Below are positions 23,384-31,913 of a stretch of 62,437 nucleotides of DNA, in pieces. The position numbers and the translations under genes are program-made. Under the pieces are notes generated by a model. The model worked only from the letters and a program-made list of their open reading frames with translations, was not told the origin of the DNA and did no database searches. The stretch is from Candidatus Ferrigenium bremense (GTDB lineage: Bacteria; Pseudomonadota; Gammaproteobacteria; Burkholderiales; Gallionellaceae): the NCBI GenBank assembly GCA_019449635.1, contig JAGRPI010000009.1:1-62437 (forward strand), given 5' to 3'. How positions within the stretch are numbered: the stretch's first letter is position 1; every line of letters begins with the position of its first letter.

Positions 23384-26086
23384 TCATTCCTTCAGCAAGG
23401 CATTGCGCAAAGCCTCCATTTGCTCGGGTTGCGCGAGCGTTGCCCCGCTGACCCAGAACACGTCTTCGGCGCGGCTGCCCAAGGTGTTGATCTTGGCGCG
23501 GTGCAGGCGGATGTTGTGCCTGTCCAGGATCAGCGCGATGCGTGCCAGCAGGCCGGGGCGGTCTCCGGCAACCAGCGACAGCACATACATTCCCTTGTTG
23601 TCCGGCCTGACCTCGACCTCGGTGTCGATCGGGAAGTGCTTGAGTTGCCGGCTGACGCGCCCCGGCGCGGCGAGCACGACCGGAGCGGCCTGCGCGATCT
23701 GCTGCGCCAGTTCGAATTCGATGTAGGTCATGATGTCGCGGTATGCCGCATCGCCGCGCGCTGCCTCCATGATCTGGAAACTGTCCAGCGCGTAGCCGTG
23801 CCGCGTGGTGTGGATCTTGGCCTCGACGATGGTGTAATTCATGCGCGCAAAAAAATTACAGATGCGCGCGAACAGGCCGCGCTGGTCCGGGCAGTACACC
23901 ATCACCTGCAAACCTTCGCCGGCGCGGCTCAGGCGCGCCTTCACGATGGGTGCTGCGGGGTTCACCTTGAATGCCAGCAGGCGGGTATGCCAGGCGATCT
24001 CCTGCGGTGCGTGATCCAGAAAGTAGCTGTCGTCGAGCTGCGCCCATAGCAACTGGTAGGCATCGGGCGTCAACGCATAAAGGTTGAGGGCGTCGGCCGA
24101 CGCGCGGCGGATCTCCCCGAGCTGGTCGGCAACCTTGCCGTCGCTCAGGTAGCGGCGCGTCAGGCGGAACAGGTCTTCCATCAGCTTGGCTTTCCAGGCG
24201 TTCCAGATTTCCGGGTTGGTGCCGCGCACGTCCGCGACGGTAAGCAGGTACAGCGCGACCAGGTAGCGGTCGTTTTTGATCTTACCGGCAAAACTTGCGA
24301 TCACCTCGGGGTCGGACAGATCCTGCTTCTGCGCGGTGGCGGAAAGGATGAGATGGTGCTCCACGAGCCACACGATCAGGCTGGTGTCGGCGCTGCCAAG
24401 CTGATGCTGGATGCAGAATGCGCGCGCATCCTTCTTGCCCAGTTGCGAATGGTCGCCGCCGCGCCCCTTGGCGATGTCATGGAACAGCCCGGCGATATAC
24501 AGCACTTCCGGGCGGGCGAATTCGCCCATCAACTGGCTGCACAGCGGGATTTCCTGCGCGTATTCCGCTGCGGCGAAGCGGCGCAGGTTGCGCACCACCA
24601 TCAGGATATGCTCGTCCACCGTGTAGACATGGAACAGGTCGTGCTGCATCTGCCCGACGATGCGCCCGAAGGCGGGGAGATAGCGGCCGAGTATGCCGTA
24701 CTGGTTCATGCGCCGCAGCGCGTGGAGGACTCCCTGCGGCTGGCTCAGGATTTCCATGAAGCGCGCCCGGTTCAGCGGGTTGCGGCGGAACTCTGCATCG
24801 ACCCGGCGCTGCGCGCGCCACAGCGCGCGCAGCGTCCTTGCGCTGGGATCGCTCAGTTCGCCGTGTTGCTCCATCAGCAGGAACGACTCGAAGATCGCTT
24901 CGGGCGTGTGCTCGAACAACTGCTCATCGCGGATGTCCAGCAGCGTGCCGACTATCCTGAACCGCTCGTTCAGGATGCGCCGCACCGGCGTTTCGCCGAA
25001 CAGATAGTCATGCAGGTTCTGCAGCATGATGGCGTTGAACTGGCGCACCGCCAGTTTGGTGCGGTAATAGCGTTGCATCAGGTGCTCGCTCGCGCGGCGG
25101 TTGGCTGAGGCGCGTATGCCCATCTGTTCGGCGAGCTGGGTCTGGAAGTCGAACAGCAGGCGGTCTTCGTGCCGTTTGGCGAGGTAATGCAGACGGATGC
25201 GCAGTGTCGCCAGCAGCGCGCTGTGGCGCGCGACCTGGCGTGCCTCGGCCGCCATGAGCAGCCCGATCTGCGCGAGCTCGCTCCAGTGTGTTCCCAGGCC
25301 GGCCGCACGTGCGATCCAGGTGACGGTCTGCAGGTCGCGCAGGCCGCCCGGGCTTTCTTTCAGGTTCGGCTCAAGATTGTAATCGGCTTCCGTATAGCGC
25401 GCGTGGCGTCGCTGCTGCTCTTGCAGTTTGGCAAGATAAAAGGCATGCAGGTCGAGGTGTTGTTGCACGCTGGCGCACAATTCCTTGAACAGTTCCTTGT
25501 TGCCGCACAGCAGGCGCGCTTCGAGGAGGTTGGTCTGTACGGTGATGTCGGCGGATTCCTCCATGCATTGCTTGACGGTGCGGACGCTGTGCCCGACTTC
25601 CAGCCCGATATCCCATAGCATCCCGACCAGCTGATGCAATTGTTGCCGCAAGGCCTCGTCCGGCGGGTGCCCGGCCATAACCAGCGACTTGGCGAGTGTT
25701 GTTTGCTCGTCTGGTCGAATGGCTAGTGGTTCCATCAGGAGTTTTTCGGATTCGGCATCCAGCAGGATCAGCAGATCGATGTCCGATCTGGGGTAGAGCC
25801 TGCCGCGTGCGTAGCCGCCCACCGCCGCCAGCGCGATATGCTGCGGCATGGCGAGTTGCCGCCAGACGCGGCGCAGGTAACGGTCGATCAGCCGGGTGTG
25901 TGCAGCGAGCAGACGTGCCGCATTGTCATGTTTCAGGAAGCTCTGCTCGAGTGCCGCGCGATCGCTGCGCAATGACTCGCGCAGCGCGGCTATATCATCA
26001 TGACCAATGACTTGGCGAGTGTCGTTTGCTCGCCCAGTCAGATGGCCAGTAGTTTCATCACGGGGATGGCGGGGGAGGGCATCCAT
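23384..26086 (-). CDS. glnD: PII uridylyltransferase/uridylyl-removing enzyme GlnD
   Basis: Master nitrogen sensor of 900 residues that uridylylates PII when glutamine is low and reverses this when high. The order seen is a nucleotidyltransferase domain (GGYARGRLYPRSDID ~88-102), an HD hydrolase domain (LFHDIAKGRGGDHS ~535) and two C-terminal ACT domains. Two copies of a 62-bp palindromic element are translated within it: residues ~9-29 and ~116-136. The second sits 12-14 residues after the catalytic DxD strand; compared with E. coli GlnD the LLIL-to-WD segment is ~29 residues longer. The rest of the gene is intact, so it is probably active. The start overlaps the end of map by 29 nt. Confidence 0.93.
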   Translation of the reverse strand: MDALPRHPRDETTGHLTGRANDTRQVIGHDDIAALRESLRSDRAALEQSFLKHDNAARLLAAHTRLIDRYLRRVWRQLAMPQHIALAAVGGYARGRLYPRSDIDLLILLDAESEKLLMEPLAIRPDEQTTLAKSLVMAGHPPDEALRQQLHQLVGMLWDIGLEVGHSVRTVKQCMEESADITVQTNLLEARLLCGNKELFKELCASVQQHLDLHAFYLAKLQEQQRRHARYTEADYNLEPNLKESPGGLRDLQTVTWIARAAGLGTHWSELAQIGLLMAAEARQVARHSALLATLRIRLHYLAKRHEDRLLFDFQTQLAEQMGIRASANRRASEHLMQRYYRTKLAVRQFNAIMLQNLHDYLFGETPVRRILNERFRIVGTLLDIRDEQLFEHTPEAIFESFLLMEQHGELSDPSARTLRALWRAQRRVDAEFRRNPLNRARFMEILSQPQGVLHALRRMNQYGILGRYLPAFGRIVGQMQHDLFHVYTVDEHILMVVRNLRRFAAAEYAQEIPLCSQLMGEFARPEVLYIAGLFHDIAKGRGGDHSQLGKKDARAFCIQHQLGSADTSLIVWLVEHHLILSATAQKQDLSDPEVIASFAGKIKNDRYLVALYLLTVADVRGTNPEIWNAWKAKLMEDLFRLTRRYLSDGKVADQLGEIRRASADALNLYALTPDAYQLLWAQLDDSYFLDHAPQEIAWHTRLLAFKVNPAAPIVKARLSRAGEGLQVMVYCPDQRGLFARICNFFARMNYTIVEAKIHTTRHGYALDSFQIMEAARGDAAYRDIMTYIEFELAQQIAQAAPVVLAAPGRVSRQLKHFPIDTEVEVRPDNKGMYVLSLVAGDRPGLLARIALILDRHNIRLHRAKINTLGSRAEDVFWVSGATLAQPEQMEALRNALLKE
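25677..25738 (-). repeat. 62-bp palindromic element in glnD, copy B
   Basis: Read on the minus strand it gives MEPLAIRPDEQTTLAKSLVM within the nucleotidyltransferase domain. Against copy A at 174-235 it has 56 of 62 identical bases. The palindrome arms are GACTTGGCGAGT and GCTCGTCTGGTC. Confidence 0.88.
26000..26061 (-). repeat. 62-bp palindromic element at glnD 5' end, copy C
   Basis: Same element, but translated in a different frame from copy B (DETTGHLTGRANDTRQVIGH). It begins at the map stop codon (26058-26060, in its TGATGAAAC end) and covers codons ~9-29 of glnD. Confidence 0.85.
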
Positions 26087-26852
26087 CGGAAACGGTCAAT
26101 ACTTCGAAGCCGGTCTCGGTGACGAGGATGGTGTGTTCGTATTGCGCCGACAGGCTGTGATCCTTGGTCACCACCGTCCAGCCGTCCCCGAGATGCTTGA
26201 TGGCTGCTTTGCCGGCGTTGATCATCGGCTCGATCGTGAAGGTCATGCCGGCCTCGAGCCGGATCCCCGTTCTGGGGCGGCCGTAATGCAACACCTGCGG
26301 TTCTTCATGGAAACGCCTGCCGATGCCATGGCCGCAGAACTCGCGCACCACGCTGTAGCCGAGCGGCTCGACGAAGCTCTGGATGGCATGGCCGATGTCG
26401 CCAAGGTACGCGCCAGGCTTGACCGTGCGGATGCCGTGCCATAGCGCCTGCCAGGTGGCTTCGCAGAGCCGTCGTGCCTGGATCGAGGGTTCGCCGACAT
26501 AGAACATCCGGCTGCTGTCGCCGTGATAGTTGTCCTTGATGACGGTGATGTCCAGGTTGACGATGTCGCCGTTCTTGAGCGCCTTGTCGCCCGGCACGCC
26601 GTGGCAGACCTGGTGGTTGATCGAGGTGCAGATCGATTTGGGGTAGGGCGCATGCCCCTGCGGCGCGTAATCGAGCGGTGCGGGAATGCCGTGTTGCACA
26701 TTGACGATGAAGTCATGGCACAGCTTGTCCAGATCGTTGGTGGTTACGCCTGCCTTGACAAACGGTGTGATGTAGTCGAGCACTTCGCTGGTCAGGCGGC
26801 CGGCAACGCGCATCTTCTCGATTTCTTGCGGGGTCTTGATGAGTACGGGCAT
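26058..26852 (-). CDS. map: Type I methionine aminopeptidase
   Basis: Removes the initiator methionine from new proteins; 264 residues, the usual single-domain length. The metal ligands are seen in NLDITVIKDNYHGDSS (two Asp), HGIGRRFHEEP (His) and FTIEPMINAG (Glu), with the final Glu in YEHTILVTETG. It ends in a Pro-rich SDGCPPPPSP that overlaps the glnD start, and its stop codon is formed by the palindromic element at 26000-26061. Confidence 0.95.
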   Translation of the reverse strand: MPVLIKTPQEIEKMRVAGRLTSEVLDYITPFVKAGVTTNDLDKLCHDFIVNVQHGIPAPLDYAPQGHAPYPKSICTSINHQVCHGVPGDKALKNGDIVNLDITVIKDNYHGDSSRMFYVGEPSIQARRLCEATWQALWHGIRTVKPGAYLGDIGHAIQSFVEPLGYSVVREFCGHGIGRRFHEEPQVLHYGRPRTGIRLEAGMTFTIEPMINAGKAAIKHLGDGWTVVTKDHSLSAQYEHTILVTETGFEVLTVSDGCPPPPSP

Positions 26853-27038
26853 ATGGTTCGTGCTTGATTCGTGATGTTTCTTTCAGGATGGCCGAGAATA
26901 TCACGTGGCCCGGATTGCCGACAATCGGGATTGCCGATAATCGCGATCATGAACTAAACTTGCGCCGCATTTGACTAACCGGTGCAACAGATCCTGGGTA
27001 ATGCGGTAGACTAAAATCATTTGGATAGCGGAGACAAC

Positions 27039-27389
27039 ATGAAAAAATCGTTAGCAATCGCCTTGTTTCTTTCAGTCAGCGTGAATGCCTATGCCGTGGA
27101 TAGCGGCGCGGTGGTAGGCGGCGCGGTCGGCGGTGCAGCCGGCGCGGCGATCGGCCATAACATGGGCGGCAGAGATGGTGCGATCATCGGTGCGGCGATC
27201 GGCGGCGCAACCGGTGCGGCGATCGGTAGCCGCGACAGCGCGCCTGCGGCCAAACCGGCTCCGGTGCAGACGGTAGCTTCCCGCGCAGCGGAAAGCGACG
27301 ACGACCATCGGCGTCACGACAACGGGCTTCATCTAGGGCAGCAGAAGAAAAAGCACAAGAACAAACATGACCGGCACGAGGAAGACTGA
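27039..27389 (+). CDS. Secreted glycine-zipper protein with His/Lys-rich tail
   Basis: A 116-residue protein. It has a Sec signal peptide (MKKSLAIALFLSVSVNAYA), then two glycine-zipper blocks (GGAVGGAAGAAIGHNMGG, GAAIGGATGAAIG) like those in outer-membrane or membrane-inserting small proteins, then a charged tail (KKKHKNKHDRHEED). The ATG at 27039 follows GCGGAGAC. No function is known from sequence; the tail could bind metal or nucleic acid. It is a monocistronic gene flanked by a repeat. Confidence 0.75.
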   Translation: MKKSLAIALFLSVSVNAYAVDSGAVVGGAVGGAAGAAIGHNMGGRDGAIIGAAIGGATGAAIGSRDSAPAAKPAPVQTVASRAAESDDDHRRHDNGLHLGQQKKKHKNKHDRHEED

Positions 27390-27406
27390 TTAACCTAGGA
27401 ATCCGC

Positions 27407-27542
27407 TAAGGAACCTCTGATTAAGTCCAAAACTGTGGTTCGATACATTTCCCGTTCGCCCCGAGTGCCGCGCCAACGCGGTGTATCGAGGGGTGAGAAC
27501 GGAAAATACTCACCACGAACGGACTTAATCAGAGATTCCCTA
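27407..27542. repeat. MITE-like element with ~20-bp terminal inverted repeats
   Basis: The ends are AGGAACCTCTGATTAAGTCC and its near complement GGACTTAATCAGAGATTCCC. The inside carries CGTTCGCCCCGAG, related to the REP-like family. The first 105 nt match 62293-62397 at 103 positions, which implies recent spread. There is no coding sequence inside. Confidence 0.88.
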
Positions 27543-27556
27543 ACCGCTTTTCCGGG

Positions 27557-27672
27557 TTAACCTGATTCGTAGCAGACGAGAGGTGCGGCAACGCGCCTTT
27601 TGTATTGCCGGTGCCGATAGCGCAATGCTTCGACCGCATCGAGTTTTGCGGCCTTCCTTGCGGGGGTATCTA
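27557..27672 (-). pseudogene. Relic of a MacB-type permease C-terminus
   Basis: On the minus strand, in a frame ending at TAA 27557-27559, the sequence reads ARKAAKLDAVEALRYR followed by unrelated residues. The intact permease at 28799-30025 ends ARKAAQLDPIEALRYQ; 12 of 16 residues agree, and about three quarters of the underlying bases. This motif is typical of the end of MacB/FtsX-type permeases. No other part of such a gene is present: the HDOD gene ends immediately upstream. It is likely a leftover of a second ABC transporter gene. Confidence 0.5.
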
Positions 27673-28596
27673 TTGCAGTGTTGTTGTGCTGACTTGCAGC
27701 ATACCTCTGGCTTCGGCAAGCTGATCTGCATGATGGGACAGGAAATTCTGGCAGCCTGCGGTAGAGTATCCCAATCTCTCGGCAGCCAGGACGTTATTCC
27801 ATGCGACGAACTTCGCAGCGCCCTGTATTTGCAGATTTGCCATCGTCACTACGTCGACATAATCCGCTAAATCGGAATTGCTGGCGCGTTGCAGGTTTTC
27901 GTGGCCGGCAATGACCTCGACCAGCGTATCCGGAAAATTCCAGGTTTGCAGCAGACTGGTGCCGACGGTAGCAGAAAATCTGCACACCAGTTCCCCCAGC
28001 ATTTCCTGATCAAAATACGAATGATGACGGTCGGCGTAGAGATATAGCGGCAATGCGCCAATGTCATGTACCATCCCTGCCAGCATCGCCTGTTCCGGTT
28101 TGAGGTGCTTATGCTGGCGTGCCAGCACGTAACTGATAGCTGCCACTTCGCGGCTGTGTTCCCATAATTCTTTCAGTTGCTGTTTGATGAGCGGGCTTTT
28201 GGCTTTAAACAGATTGTTTGTGGTAACGCTCATTATTATATTGTAAAGCCTCCGGTAGCCGAGGCGGGAAATTGCGCTGCGCAGGCTGCTCACCGGAATA
28301 TCATAGGCGAATGCCGTACTGTTGGCCGCTCTGATGATGTGCATGGAGATCGCCGGGCACGCGGAGATCAGGTGGACCAACTCGTCCGCAGAAACATTGT
28401 GGTCATCGATCGAATACTGGATCTTGCGTGCGATCTCGGGCTGTGTAGGCAAGTCCAGTTGGTTGGCCATCAGCGCGGCGCGCACTTCGGCGGCAACGGT
28501 GGCAATGGCCTGTTCTGTGCCGGTATGCGCGTGCGGCGGCAAATGAATTGCATTAAATGGCTGTCCGGCGATATCCATAATCAACTCTGCACCCAT
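27670..28596 (-). CDS. HDOD domain signalling protein
   Basis: A 308-residue protein. An HDOD (HD-related output) domain spans ~35-240: PTQPEIARKIQYSIDD, SALRSAISRLGYRRL-like helices and GMVHDIGALPLYLY, where the HD pair is retained. HDOD proteins act in signalling and in control of motility or stress, usually without known enzyme activity. It stands alone, between the permease relic and the efflux operon terminator. A second Met at 28578 is an equally plausible start, since neither has a clear ribosome binding site. Confidence 0.8.
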   Translation of the reverse strand: MGAELIMDIAGQPFNAIHLPPHAHTGTEQAIATVAAEVRAALMANQLDLPTQPEIARKIQYSIDDHNVSADELVHLISACPAISMHIIRAANSTAFAYDIPVSSLRSAISRLGYRRLYNIIMSVTTNNLFKAKSPLIKQQLKELWEHSREVAAISYVLARQHKHLKPEQAMLAGMVHDIGALPLYLYADRHHSYFDQEMLGELVCRFSATVGTSLLQTWNFPDTLVEVIAGHENLQRASNSDLADYVDVVTMANLQIQGAAKFVAWNNVLAAERLGYSTAGCQNFLSHHADQLAEARGMLQVSTTTLQ

Positions 28597-28708
28597 ATTT
28601 TCAACATTTAGCCAGTTGAACTTCGCTATTCAAACGCGTCTTGATCAACCAGCGCGCTAGCGTTGACTGACCAGGATGCGATTAGAGCAGCTTAATCTAC
28701 GAAAAACC

Positions 28709-28746
28709 ATAGGCCGAAATACCTAGGTATTTCGGCCTATTTTCTA
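28709..28746 (-). terminator. Terminator of the efflux operon
   Basis: A perfect 32-nt palindrome (arms ATAGGCCGAAATACCT and its complement) followed on the minus strand by GGTTTTTCG. It lies 53 nt after the permease stop. On the plus strand it is followed by TTTCT, so it may work both ways. Confidence 0.75.
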
Positions 28747-28798
28747 TGTATTCCGGACTATTGACTGTGCAGGGTGAATCTGGTAGGGATGATTCGGT

Positions 28799-30025
28799 TT
28801 ACTGATAGCGTAGCGCTTCGATCGGATCGAGTTGCGCTGCCTTCCTTGCCGGGTAGAAGCCGAAGAAGATGCCCACCGTCGCCGCCACGCCGAAGGCCAC
28901 GACGGCCGAGCTGCCCGAGATGACGACCATCATGCCGGTCAGCGCATTGACCAGCAGCGCGCCGCCGATGCCGAGCAGCAGGCCGATGAAGCAGCCAGCC
29001 AGCGAGATGATGATGGCTTCCAGCAGGAACTGCAGCAGGATGTCGCGTTCGCGCGCGCCGACCGCCATGCGGATGCCGATCTCGCGGGTGCGCTCGGTGA
29101 CCGAGACCAGCATGATGTTCATGATGCCGATGCCGCCCACCAGCAGCGACACCGAGGCGATCGCGCCGAGCAGCAGCGACATCACGCGCGTGCTTTCCTC
29201 GGCGGAGTCGGCCACGGCAGTGAGGTTGCGCAGGAAGAAGTCGTTATCCATCCCCTCGCGGATGCGGTGCCGCTGGCGCAACAGCTCGGTCATGGATCTT
29301 TCGACGGCAGGCATGGCTTCCTGGGTGGCGGCCTGTACCATGATCAGGCGCACCGACCCCGGGAACTGGGAACCGAACACCTGGCGCTGCGCGGTGGTGA
29401 GCGGGATGATGATGGTGTCGTCCTGGTCGCGCCCGTCCATGCTTTGACCCTTGACCGCCAGGGTGCCGAGGATGACGAACGGGCTTTGCCGGATGCGGAT
29501 GGTCTTGCCGACCGGGTCTTCGTCGCCGAACAGGTTTTGCGCGGCGGTCTTGCCGATCAGCGCGACGCGCGTGGCGGAGCGTACGTCGGAAATGGTGAAT
29601 TCCGCCCCCGAAGCTATTTGCCAGGAGCGCGCCTCCAGAAAGCCCGGCGTGGTGCCGATGACGGAGGTGTTCCAGTTGTTCGGCCCATACACGATCTGGG
29701 CATTGCCGGGATGCATCGGCGCGACGGTCTGTACGCCGGGCAGCTCGGCAACAGCCTCGGCATCGCTGACCGTCAGCGTGAAATTACCGCCGCTGCCGGT
29801 GCGTACCCCGCCGGATGTCGTGCTGCCGGAATGCAATATGAACAGGTTGCTGCCCATCGCGCTGATGGTCTGCTTGATGGCATATTGCGCGCCCTGTCCG
29901 ATGGACATCATCAGCACCACCGCGCCGACGCCGATCACCATGCCGAGCATGGTCAGCAGCGTGCGCAGCCGGTTCGCGCCCATCGCGCGCCATGCCTCGC
30001 CGAGCATCGCGAACATCATGCTCAT
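28799..30025 (-). CDS. MacB-like ABC transporter permease
   Basis: Inner-membrane permease of 408 residues, FtsX/MacB type. It has one N-terminal membrane helix (RLRTLLTMLGMVIGVGAVVL), a large periplasmic domain (~50-270) and three C-terminal helices with TERTREIGIRMAVGAR between. It ends ARKAAQLDPIEALRYQ. In E. coli MacB the ATPase is fused; here it is a separate gene overlapping by 4 nt. With the adaptor and TolC protein upstream it should form a tripartite pump exporting a peptide, lipid or small hydrophobic compound; the substrate is unknown. Confidence 0.92.
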   Translation of the reverse strand: MSMMFAMLGEAWRAMGANRLRTLLTMLGMVIGVGAVVLMMSIGQGAQYAIKQTISAMGSNLFILHSGSTTSGGVRTGSGGNFTLTVSDAEAVAELPGVQTVAPMHPGNAQIVYGPNNWNTSVIGTTPGFLEARSWQIASGAEFTISDVRSATRVALIGKTAAQNLFGDEDPVGKTIRIRQSPFVILGTLAVKGQSMDGRDQDDTIIIPLTTAQRQVFGSQFPGSVRLIMVQAATQEAMPAVERSMTELLRQRHRIREGMDNDFFLRNLTAVADSAEESTRVMSLLLGAIASVSLLVGGIGIMNIMLVSVTERTREIGIRMAVGARERDILLQFLLEAIIISLAGCFIGLLLGIGGALLVNALTGMMVVISGSSAVVAFGVAATVGIFFGFYPARKAAQLDPIEALRYQ

Positions 30026-30723
30026 GTGGCGTGTTCCGGTGTGGGCTGGTCGCTGACGATGCGCCCGTCGAAGAAGCGCACCTGGCGCTTGGCGTGGTGC
30101 GCGATGTCAGCCTCGTGGGTGACCAGCACGATGGTGATGCCTTCGCGGTTGAGTTCCTCGAACAGCGCCATGATCTCCTCGCTGGTATGGCTGTCGAGGT
30201 TGCCGGTCGGCTCGTCGGCCAGCAGCAGGCGCGGATGGTTGACCAGCGCGCGGGCGATCGCCACGCGCTGTTGCTGTCCGCCGGAGATCTTGTTGGGCAT
30301 GGAGTCCGCCTTGTCTTCCAGGCCGACCCTGGCGAGCAGGTCACGGGCGCGCCGCCGGCGTTCCCCGTGTTCCACGCCGCAATAGATCAGCGGCAAGGCG
30401 ACATTGTCCAGCAGCGACATGCGCGGCAGCAGGTTGAAGCCCTGGAACACGAAGCCGATGGTGCGGTTGCGCAGCCAGGCCAGTTCGTCCTTGCCCAGTT
30501 CCGCGATGCTGCGGCCGTCCAGCGTATAGCGCCCGGCGCTCGGCTTGTCGAGGCAGCCGAGGATGTTCATGAAAGTGGATTTTCCCGAACCGGACTGTCC
30601 CATGATCGCGACGAAGTCGCCGGCGGCGATGCCGAGGCTGACGTCCTTCAGCGCCGGGAACAGGCCGGCAGAAGTCTCATAGGACTTGTGCAGGCCTTCG
30701 ATGCGAATGACCGTGTCCGTCAT
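30022..30723 (-). CDS. ABC transporter ATP-binding protein (MacB/LolD type)
   Basis: ATPase of 233 residues with Walker A GQSGSGKSTF, Q-loop FVFQGFNLLP, signature ISGGQQQRVAIARAL, Walker B LLLADEPTG and the switch His in VTHEADIA. It pairs with the permease whose start it overlaps, and starts within the stop of the adaptor gene (one shared base). Confidence 0.94.
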   Translation of the reverse strand: MTDTVIRIEGLHKSYETSAGLFPALKDVSLGIAAGDFVAIMGQSGSGKSTFMNILGCLDKPSAGRYTLDGRSIAELGKDELAWLRNRTIGFVFQGFNLLPRMSLLDNVALPLIYCGVEHGERRRRARDLLARVGLEDKADSMPNKISGGQQQRVAIARALVNHPRLLLADEPTGNLDSHTSEEIMALFEELNREGITIVLVTHEADIAHHAKRQVRFFDGRIVSDQPTPEHAT

Positions 30724-31913
30724 CAGAACATTCTTATCGGCGGCGTGCTGCCGGTTTTTGGTTTGCCGGTTGCCTGTGTTTCGCCGACCACCACCTGATC
30801 GCCTGCCTTGATGTCGCCGCCGGTGATTTCGGTGTTGCGGCTGTCGGTGATGCCGAGCGTGACATTGACGGGAACGAGTTCGCCCTGTTCCAGCACGTGC
30901 ACCTTGCCGGAAAAAGCATCCGGCTTGGGCGTCACGCCGCCGCCCGGTGCGCCGCCGGGGTGGCCGCTGCGCTTTTGGTTGTCGGCATTGGCCGGCTTGA
31001 AGCGCAACGCGGCGTTGGGAACCAGCAGCGCGCCCTTGCGTTCGGCCACCGCGATGCTGACATAGGCGGTCATGCCGGGCAGCAGGATCTGCTCGGGATT
31101 GTCCACGTTGACCACCACGTCGTAGGTGACCACGTTCTGCTGCGTGGTCGGGTTGAGGCGTATCTGCATCACCTCGCCCTGGAAGTTGCGCCCCGCGAAG
31201 GCATCCACGGTGAAGCGCACCGTCTGGCCGACACGGATGCTGCCGATGTCCGCTTCGGCGAAGTTGGCGTGGATCTGCATCTTGGACAAGTCCTGCGCGA
31301 TCTTGAACAGCGTCGGGGTCTGCAGGCTGGCGGCGACGGTCTGCCCGACATCCACCGCGCGGTCCACCACGACGCCGGACACCGGCGAGCGGATCACCGA
31401 ATAGGCCAGGTTGGCGCTGTCCTTTTCCACCGCCGCGCGCGCCAGTAGCAATTGAGCCTCGGCAGCCTTCCTGGCCTGGATGGCGACATCCAGTTCCTGG
31501 CGCGAAACGTATTCCTGTGCAAACAGGCTGCGCATGCGCACTTCATTGGCAGTGGCCAGTTCCAGCGACGCGACAGCGCTTTGCACATTGGCCAGGCTTT
31601 GTTTTTGCTGTGCGGCAAGCAGGGCATCGTCCAGCTCCAGCAACACTTGGCCTTTTTCAACTTTGCTGTTGAAATCCACATACAGTTTTTTCACAGTGCC
31701 GGAAACCTGTGTGCCGACATTGACCAGCGTCACCGGATTGATCGTGCCGTTGGCGGAAACGGTCTGGGTGAGATCGCCTTTTTCCACGGCCTGCAAGCGG
31801 TATTGCTGTTCCGGCGCGACCAGATATACCTGTCGGTAGGTGGCGATGCCCGCGGTGATGACGGCAATGACGATGAAGAACAGGGCGATCGGAGTGTGCA
31901 ATAGCTTTTTCAT
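30723..31913 (-). CDS. MacA-like periplasmic adaptor subunit
   Basis: HlyD/RND-type membrane fusion protein of 396 residues. It has an N-terminal membrane anchor (HTPIALFFIVIAVITAGIA), a lipoyl/barrel half (GTVKKLYVDFNSKVEKGQVL), a coiled-coil hairpin (~95-165) and a beta-barrel with membrane-proximal domain. It bridges the inner-membrane ABC parts and the TolC-like protein. A Gly/Pro-rich insertion (GHPGGAPGGGVTPKP) lies near residue 325. It is translationally coupled on both sides. Confidence 0.92.
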   Translation of the reverse strand: MKKLLHTPIALFFIVIAVITAGIATYRQVYLVAPEQQYRLQAVEKGDLTQTVSANGTINPVTLVNVGTQVSGTVKKLYVDFNSKVEKGQVLLELDDALLAAQQKQSLANVQSAVASLELATANEVRMRSLFAQEYVSRQELDVAIQARKAAEAQLLLARAAVEKDSANLAYSVIRSPVSGVVVDRAVDVGQTVAASLQTPTLFKIAQDLSKMQIHANFAEADIGSIRVGQTVRFTVDAFAGRNFQGEVMQIRLNPTTQQNVVTYDVVVNVDNPEQILLPGMTAYVSIAVAERKGALLVPNAALRFKPANADNQKRSGHPGGAPGGGVTPKPDAFSGKVHVLEQGELVPVNVTLGITDSRNTEITGGDIKAGDQVVVGETQATGKPKTGSTPPIRMF

